Of a DNA stretch of 8,675 nt, positions 4,271 to 8,675 are shown in pieces. The stretch is from DASPXY01 sp038227745 (GTDB lineage Bacteria; Planctomycetota; Planctomycetia; Gemmatales; Gemmataceae): contig JBBRPS010000437.1 of the NCBI GenBank assembly GCA_038227745.1, positions 1 through 8,675 of the forward strand, read 5' to 3'. The position numbers and the translations under genes were made by a program. Numbering within the stretch: the stretch's first letter is position 1; each line of letters starts with the position of its first letter. Below the pieces are notes generated by a model, which saw only the letters and a list, made by a program, of their open reading frames with translations, searched no databases and was not told the DNA's origin.

Positions 4271-5488
4271 TCAGTAGTCCGCGACCGAGCCGTCGCGCAG
4301 CCGCAGCACCGGCCACTGGAAGCGCCCCTGCTTCGGGTCGGCGGCTACCTTCGCCATGGCCTTCTCGTCCATCTCGACGCCGAGGCCAGGCCCCTGCGGC
4401 AGCGAGGCGTAGCCGTCCTTGTCGATGCGCCAGTTCTTGCGCGCGAACGCCTCGCCCCACTGGATCGCCCCCGGCGACGTCTCGTGGATCAGCAGGAACG
4501 GGATCGACGCGGCGACGTGCAGGCTGGCCGTCGCGCCGAGCGGCGACGTCGTGCAGTGCGGGGCCAGCGGCACGTGATACGCCTCCGCCAGCACGGCGAT
4601 CTTCTTCATCTGCGTGATGCCGCCGGTGTGCGCCACGTCGGGCTGCAGCACGTCGATGCAGCGGTTCTGCAGGTAGGCGATCATCTCCCAGATGGTGCGG
4701 TCGCGCTCGCCGGTCGCCAGCGGGATGCGGATCTGCGCCTTGAGGCGCTTGAACACCTCGATGTTGCCCGGCACGGCGGGTTCTTCGAGGAAAAGGATGT
4801 CATAAGGCTCGATGGCGGCGGCGAGCTGGATCAGCGTGGCGGGCGGCACGGCGCAGTGGGCGTCGAACATCACGGTGCCGTCCTGGCCGACGCGCTGGCG
4901 CGTCTCGCGGATGGCGTTGACCATGCGCGTGATGTCGCTGGGGTTGCCGGAATGGTCGTAGATCCCGTGCGGCGGCACCTTGTGCGCCTTGGCGGTCGGG
5001 TAGACGCGGATGCGGTCGCGGCACGGCCCGCCGAGCAGGCGGTAGACGGGCACGCCGTGCAGCTTGCCCGTGGTGTCCCATAGCGCCATGTCGAGGCCGG
5101 CGATGGTGTGGACCATGAACGCTCCGCCGCGCATGTCGCGGTGTGCGCGGTACAGCTTCTGCCAGAGGTGCTCGATGCGCGTCGGGTTCTCGCCGTCGAG
5201 GAGGGCAAACAGCGAGCGCGTGAGGGCCTCGGCGGCGTTCGGCTCCAGGGCGCTGACCTCGCCCCAGCCGGTGACCTTTTGGTTGGTCTGGAGTTCGACG
5301 TAGACCTTGGTGCCGACGCGGTGGGTGCGCAGGGCGCTGATGCGAATCGCGGAGGCGCGGTCCTGCACGGCGGCGGCGGGGTTCTGGGCGATGACCTCGT
5401 TCAGCAGCAGAGCGCCGGCGGCGGCCGCGCCGGCGATGCCGATCACCTCACGCCGGTCGAGGCCGGGTTGGGGTCGCTCCGCGCTCAT
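4271..5488 (-). CDS. Tat-exported mandelate racemase/muconate-lactonizing-type enzyme (galactonate dehydratase-like)
   Basis: A 405-residue enolase-superfamily enzyme. These enzymes abstract the proton alpha to a carboxylate, usually in acid-sugar dehydration or racemisation. Start ATG (5486-5488) follows GGGGGG at 5496-5501; the longer open frame upstream is rejected. Residues 1-35 carry a twin-arginine signal (LDRREVIG followed by a hydrophobic AAAAGALLL run), so it is probably exported folded. The capping domain spans about 45-165 and the barrel follows. Visible active-site residues are D209-x-H211, E235 (FLEEP), E261 (TGER), H311 (LAPHC) and E336 (IHE). The D-x-H and APHC pattern resembles the D-galactonate dehydratase group, but the substrate is uncertain. 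It is divergent from a lipoprotein gene and has its own promoter. The frame is intact with all metal ligands present. Confidence 0.88.
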   Translation of the reverse strand: MSAERPQPGLDRREVIGIAGAAAAGALLLNEVIAQNPAAAVQDRASAIRISALRTHRVGTKVYVELQTNQKVTGWGEVSALEPNAAEALTRSLFALLDGENPTRIEHLWQKLYRAHRDMRGGAFMVHTIAGLDMALWDTTGKLHGVPVYRLLGGPCRDRIRVYPTAKAHKVPPHGIYDHSGNPSDITRMVNAIRETRQRVGQDGTVMFDAHCAVPPATLIQLAAAIEPYDILFLEEPAVPGNIEVFKRLKAQIRIPLATGERDRTIWEMIAYLQNRCIDVLQPDVAHTGGITQMKKIAVLAEAYHVPLAPHCTTSPLGATASLHVAASIPFLLIHETSPGAIQWGEAFARKNWRIDKDGYASLPQGPGLGVEMDEKAMAKVAADPKQGRFQWPVLRLRDGSVADY

Positions 5489-5518
5489 GGTGATTCCCCC
5501 CTGGAAATGGTTGGGGGT

Positions 5519-5547
5519 AGTATCCGGCGCGGCGCGGGGCAGGTCAA
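5519..5547 (-). promoter_or_regulatory. Sigma-70-type promoter for the enolase-family gene
   Basis: On the minus strand TTGACC (5542-5547) and GATACT (5519-5524) are separated by exactly 17 bp, close to the consensus. Transcription would start near 5512, giving a leader of about 24 nt before the ATG at 5488. Confidence 0.55.
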
Positions 5548-5567
5548 TGGCCGTCCCGATTTTGGCC

Positions 5568-5675
5568 TTCCCACGCCGCGGGGCCGTCGCTATAGTCCCG
5601 CCGCTTTTCTGCACAATCTCTACGCCGTCCCAGGCACTCCTCTCACCCCACGGGGGCACTCCCGTGAGGCCTGGG
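5568..5675 (+). promoter_or_regulatory. Candidate promoter and structured leader of the lipoprotein gene
   Basis: TATAGT 5591-5596 is a good -10 box; the -35 at 17-bp spacing (TTCCCA 5568-5573) is weak. The predicted transcript then carries a two-part hairpin: CCCAGGC 5629-5635 with GCCTGGG 5669-5675, and CTCAC 5642-5646 with GTGAG 5664-5668, with a 6-nt bulge on the left side. An alternative inner pairing CACGGG/CCCGTG overlaps it. The structure ends 50 nt before the start codon. I recognise no riboswitch class. Confidence 0.4.
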
Positions 5676-5725
5676 GAAGGCACGGATCGGGGGAAACCGC
5701 AAAGGAACGGGGAGGTAAGAAGGCC

Positions 5726-6109
5726 ATGCGCAAGACGACACTGGGGCTGTGCGCCGGGGCGTGGGTGCTGCTGCTGGCGGCGGGGTGCGCCTCGTCGGAC
5801 GTGGCGGGCATGCTCTCCTTGCAGAGCGGCGGCGACGACCGCGTCGTGAGCGGCTCGCTCGACACGGTGGCGAAGTCCACCACGGCCCGCCTGCAGGCAC
5901 TGCACCTCGACGCCCAGGTGACCAGGAACGGCGAGGCGTTCCACATCACCAGCAAGGCGCCGAACGGCAGCCGTTTCAAGCTCGTTCTGACCAGCGAGAA
6001 GGTCGGCAGCGAGGAGAGGACGAAGATCAAGATGGAGTGGCTCGACAAGCGCGAGGAGAACGTGGCGCGCTATATCCTGTCGAGTCTGGAGTACGTCAGC
6101 CCGCAGTGA
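5726..6109 (+). CDS. Hypothetical lipoprotein, 127 residues
   Basis: ATG 5726 follows GGAGGT at 5711-5716. The N-terminus MRKTTLGLCAGAWVLLLAAG ending at C21 is a type II signal peptide (LAAGC lipobox), so the mature protein should be lipid-anchored in a membrane facing the periplasmic space. The mature part has a variable linker, a predicted helix around DTVAKSTTARLQALHLDAQ, and a beta-rich half (EAFHITSKAPNGSRFKLVLT, then RTKIKMEWLDK) ending with YILSSLEYVSPQ. I do not recognise a named family. The frame is complete. A strong hairpin follows the stop codon, so it is probably monocistronic. The divergent enolase-family gene is transcribed away from it. Confidence 0.78.
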   Translation: MRKTTLGLCAGAWVLLLAAGCASSDVAGMLSLQSGGDDRVVSGSLDTVAKSTTARLQALHLDAQVTRNGEAFHITSKAPNGSRFKLVLTSEKVGSEERTKIKMEWLDKREENVARYILSSLEYVSPQ

Positions 6110-6116
6110 CGGGCGC

Positions 6117-6152
6117 AAGAAAAAAAGCGGTGGCGCTGCCGTGCGCCACCGC
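6117..6152 (-). terminator. Intrinsic terminator, oriented to the minus strand
   Basis: GCGGTGGCGC 6127-6136 and GCGCCACCGC 6143-6152 form a perfect 10-bp stem with a 6-nt loop. An A-rich tract (6117-6126) lies on the left, which becomes a U-run on the minus strand only. It follows the lipoprotein stop by about 17 bp. On the plus strand it is a strong hairpin without a U-tail. The short gap 6153-6303 after it holds only an 8-bp inverted repeat and the vWA leader. Confidence 0.6.
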
Positions 6153-6303
6153 CCCTCCTCAGGTTGGTCAACACAACGAACCGAAGTCGCATCACAGGTG
6201 TTGACGGCATCCTGCCGAGCATCTTGGGTCGGACCACCCGTTGGGTGTTGTTGTTATCGGCCGTGCCCCGCCGCCGACTTGAGCGGGAAGGAGCGGTGTC
6301 GCC

Positions 6304-7248
6304 ATGTTCGCGTCTGCACGGAGTCGCCGGCGCTGCCACGGCTGGCTGGCGCTGGCGGCATCGCTGGCCGTCCACGCCCTCCTCGGCGTCGCGCTGGCGT
6401 TGCTGCCGTGCCGCGGCGGCCCGGCCTCCAGGTCCGACCCCGGGCCGCCGGTCATGGGCGTCGTCGAGGAAGAGGCGGACGAAGAGGGCACGTCGTTCCT
6501 CGTCGCCCGCCCCGGTCCCGCTACGAATCAATTGCCGCAACAGGTCGGCGCCACTGCGGCCGCGGAGAATATCGTCCCGGTCGTGCAGGTCGCCGCACCG
6601 TCTCTGTCCGGGAATGCGGTGGAACCGGCCGTCTACCAGGCGCCCGCCGCCCCAGGGAACGGCCAGGGCGCGGGCAGCGGCACACCGGGAGGCGACACGG
6701 GAACCTTCTTCGACGCGGGCACGCAGGCGCGGAGCGTCGTCTACGTCATCGACCGTTCGTCGAGCATGGGCTTCAACGGCCTCCTCGCCGCCGCGGTCCG
6801 CGAGCTGCGCGCCAGCCTGGGGCGCCTGTCGCCCGACGCCCGCTTCCAGGTGATCGTCTACCATGACCGGTCCGAACTGCTGCTGCCCGGCCCGCACGAG
6901 CTGCTGCCGGCCAGCCTGGAGAACGTCCGCCGCGCCGGCCTCGCCTGCGACGCCATCCGCGCCGAGGGCGGCACCGAGCACCTGTCCGCTCTGCGACTTG
7001 CGCTGTCTCTGAATCCCGAGGCGATCTTCTTCCTGACGGACGCGGATGACCTGAAGGACGAGGACCGCCGCGAGGTCACGCGCCTCAACCGCGGCCGGGC
7101 GGTCATCCACACGATCGAGCTGACCGCGGCGCACCGCGGCCGTCCCGAGATGCCGCTGCAGGTGCTGGCGCGCGAGAACCGCGGGCGCTACCTGGCGGTG
7201 GATCTGGGCGAGCGGCGGGCTTTACGCTCGCCGTCCGTGGACCGCTAG
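6304..7248 (+). CDS. Membrane-anchored von Willebrand factor A domain protein
   Basis: A 314-residue protein. ATG 6304 follows AAGGAG at 6288-6293. The N-terminus is basic (residues 1-11) with one membrane helix at about 14-36, then a long Pro/Ala/Gly-rich linker to about residue 140 that would project from the membrane. The vWA domain spans about 145-300: strand SVVYVID leads to the MIDAS D150-x-S152-x-S154, with T224 (GGTEH) and D246 (FFLTDADD) as the other metal-site residues. A complete MIDAS suggests metal-dependent protein binding; the ligand is unknown. Such anchored vWA proteins are common in planctomycetes. The TAG stop coincides with the IS630 target, but flanking bases indicate the original stop was also TAG, so the product is probably unchanged. 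Confidence 0.85.
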   Translation: MFASARSRRRCHGWLALAASLAVHALLGVALALLPCRGGPASRSDPGPPVMGVVEEEADEEGTSFLVARPGPATNQLPQQVGATAAAENIVPVVQVAAPSLSGNAVEPAVYQAPAAPGNGQGAGSGTPGGDTGTFFDAGTQARSVVYVIDRSSSMGFNGLLAAAVRELRASLGRLSPDARFQVIVYHDRSELLLPGPHELLPASLENVRRAGLACDAIRAEGGTEHLSALRLALSLNPEAIFFLTDADDLKDEDRREVTRLNRGRAVIHTIELTAAHRGRPEMPLQVLARENRGRYLAVDLGERRALRSPSVDR

Positions 7249-8675
7249 ATGTCCATTTCAGAAGTTCGCCGCCACTCGCCTGCGCGACCGGTTGTACGGT
7301 CGCGGCGGATACAGGAATCGTTGCCAGCACGGTGATCGCGTCCCGAGGCCGGCTCGGCCACGCTGTTGTTGGCGACGGGTCTGCGCGAACGGCGTTCCCC
7401 GCACCAACGGCTGACCCGTGTAGGTCCAGCGATAGGGATGAGCGTAACGCGCGTTGTAGCTTTCCAGGAAGGCGCCCAGCCGCTGCTCGAACTCCGCTGG
7501 CGAAGCGAAGTCGCCCCGTTTCAGGAAACGCCGCGACAAGACGCTGAACCACAGTTCCACCTGGTTGAGCCACGAGCCATGCTTGGGCGTGAAGTGAAAC
7601 ACGTGCTTGTGCGTCGGGTCGGTCAAAAACGCGCGCCGTTGCGCGCCCGTCCGCAACTGCCGGGGCTCGAACGACACGTCGCTCAACGCGGCGATGTACT
7701 CGCAGACTTCCAGGCTCCAGTGCGTGTTGAGATTGTCAACGACCCAATCGAAACGCTCGTACTGCCGGAAATGCGTGGCGACGTGGCCGATATGACGGCC
7801 GAAATCCTCACTGGTTCGCGTCAGGCCGAGATCCCAGACCACCTCGCCCGTGGGGACCGCGAACGAGGTAATCAGCGCCCGCGTGCCATGACGGATGTAC
7901 TCGAATTCGCGTTTCTCCGGCTTGCCAGGCTCGACTGGTTGCGTCGGATATTTGCGCTGGAGGATTTGCATGCCGGTCTTTTCGTCGCAGCAGATCAGCA
8001 GTCGCCCCTGCTGGTAGAGACGCGGGGCGTCGAGGTACAACCGGCAGATGGCCTGGGCCTTGGCGTCAAAATCCGGGTCGTGGCTGTTGAGCCAGTACAC
8101 GCTCTGGTGCGGCTTGAGATCGGCCTCGTTGAGAACGCGCCAGATGGTGGCACGGCTCATGGCCCGGTGATGGGCCTCGTTGACGATGGCGAACGCCAGA
8201 TCGTCGAGGCTCCAGCGCGTGGCGGGCTGGTCATGCTCTTCGGTCTTGCTGGTGGCCAGGTTGACGACGGTCACCAGTTCAGCGGGGGGAAAAGCTCCGG
8301 GGTCGGCCGGAGCGGGGGGCATCCTGCAGGCCAGCAAGGCCGCCCGCCACGAAGCGTTCGCGCCACTGGCCGACCGTGTGGCGGTCACAGTCCAGTTCGG
8401 CGGCGAGGTGCTGGTTGTTGGGCCGGTCGTCGTCCGCCGCGCGCAGGATGAGGCGGCAGCGAAAGACCAGGGCTTGCGGCGTGGAGCGAGCCCGGACCAG
8501 GGTCTGGAGTTGTTCTCGAAGCGGGGGGGTAAGGACGACCCGCGAACCGAAAGGACGGGGCATGAGCGGCCTCCATGTTGCCCAGCTGACCCGGATGCAG
8601 CTGTAACGCTCATTCTGGGACTTCTCTATCCATGTGTCCAGATACTGGCGGCGGATTTACGAAATGGTCATCTAG
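7246..8675 (-). mobile_element. Complete IS630-family insertion sequence
   Basis: Terminal inverted repeats are visible: the left end from 7246 and the reverse complement of the right end from 8674 match at 25 of 31 positions, sharing TAGATG, CCATTTC and CGCCGCCA blocks. Both ends carry TA (7246-7247, 8673-8674), the target dinucleotide that IS630/Tc1-type elements duplicate. The body is about 1,425 bp between the TAs. One transposase gene runs leftward and its stop codon lies within the left inverted repeat. The single base after the right TA (8675) is flanking chromosome. Confidence 0.88.
7258..8563 (-). CDS. IS630-family transposase in two frames (+1 shift)
   Basis: ATG 8561-8563 follows GGAGG at 8571-8575. 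The first frame (94 residues, stop TGA 8279-8281) holds the helix-turn-helix DNA-binding region: RCRLILRAADDDRP, then HTVGQWRERFVAGGLAGLQD and PRSGRPRSF. The DDE catalytic half lies in another frame ending at 7258-7260. Skipping one C in the run of six at about 8284-8289 joins PRSFSP to AELVTVVNLA without loss, so a +1 shift, or one extra base, separates the halves. Catalytic candidates are D in ICCDEKTG, D in WVVDNLNTH, and E in WLNQVELWF, about 60 residues after the second D. The C-terminus extends past YRWTYTG by about 45 residues and into the left inverted repeat. It could be programmed frameshifting or an inactivating mutation. Confidence 0.8.

Noticed and set aside
4484..6109. Long plus-strand frames opposite the enolase-family gene and extending into the lipoprotein gene
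   Set aside because: Composition is typical of GC-rich shadows; the minus strand encodes a clear enzyme with catalytic motifs.
6070..7134. 354-codon minus-strand frame opposite the vWA gene
   Set aside because: It is a shadow frame without recognisable motifs or a ribosome-binding site; the plus strand carries a complete MIDAS domain.
7366..8451. 361-codon plus-strand frame inside the IS630
   Set aside because: It is antisense to the DDE transposase and has no protein-like motifs.

Overview
The window looks like chromosome from a GC-rich planctomycete, plausibly Gemmataceae. This is an inference from the gene families present (DUF4058, DUF6496, a membrane-anchored von Willebrand A protein, a Tat-exported mandelate racemase/enolase-type enzyme) and from the style of the dispersed repeats. 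No rRNA or other phylogenetic marker confirms it.

Layout. Positions 1-176 hold the 3' end of recN. Positions 177-3153 are an accretion zone of small orphan genes, broken genes and repeats. In order it holds repeat copy A; a 93-residue orphan gene whose 3' end runs into a 188-bp nested palindrome; a PemK/MazF-like toxin-antitoxin pair; debris made of a duplicated gene leader, the first 33 codons of a RelE/YafQ-type toxin and a minus-strand gene remnant with an internal stop; repeat copy B with a five-helix membrane protein gene; and two attC-like elements flanking a small membrane-protein gene. From 3154 the window is more ordinary: a DUF4058 gene (+), converging on a DUF6496 gene and a Tat-exported enolase-superfamily gene (both -), then a divergent lipoprotein gene (+), a vWA-domain gene (+), and a complete IS630-family element that ends at the right edge.

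Most notable result. Two attC-like elements (2293-2389 and 2821-3071) flank the small membrane-protein gene as in an integron cassette. The second is interrupted by a 154-bp piece with the signature of a group II intron: a 5' GTGCGAC end, a 34-nt domain V with the AGC triad, a domain VI hairpin with a candidate branch A, and a 3' AC end. Removing exactly 2837-2990 makes the two elements collinear: both are then 97 bp, with the same 34-bp centre, the same CCGGGCCGG/CCGGCCCGG arms and the same single extrahelical A. I read this as an integrase-less, attC-like cassette invaded by a drastically shortened group II intron. No integrase or reverse transcriptase is in the window.

Other observations. 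A roughly 85-bp element occurs upstream of two unrelated orphan genes, and its hairpin loop is inverted between copies. The IS630 element sits in the TA of the vWA gene's TAG stop codon and regenerates that stop. The IS630 transposase needs a +1 shift at a run of C. Genes in the accretion zone do not form an obvious pathway. The enolase-family, lipoprotein and vWA genes appear to be independent transcription units.
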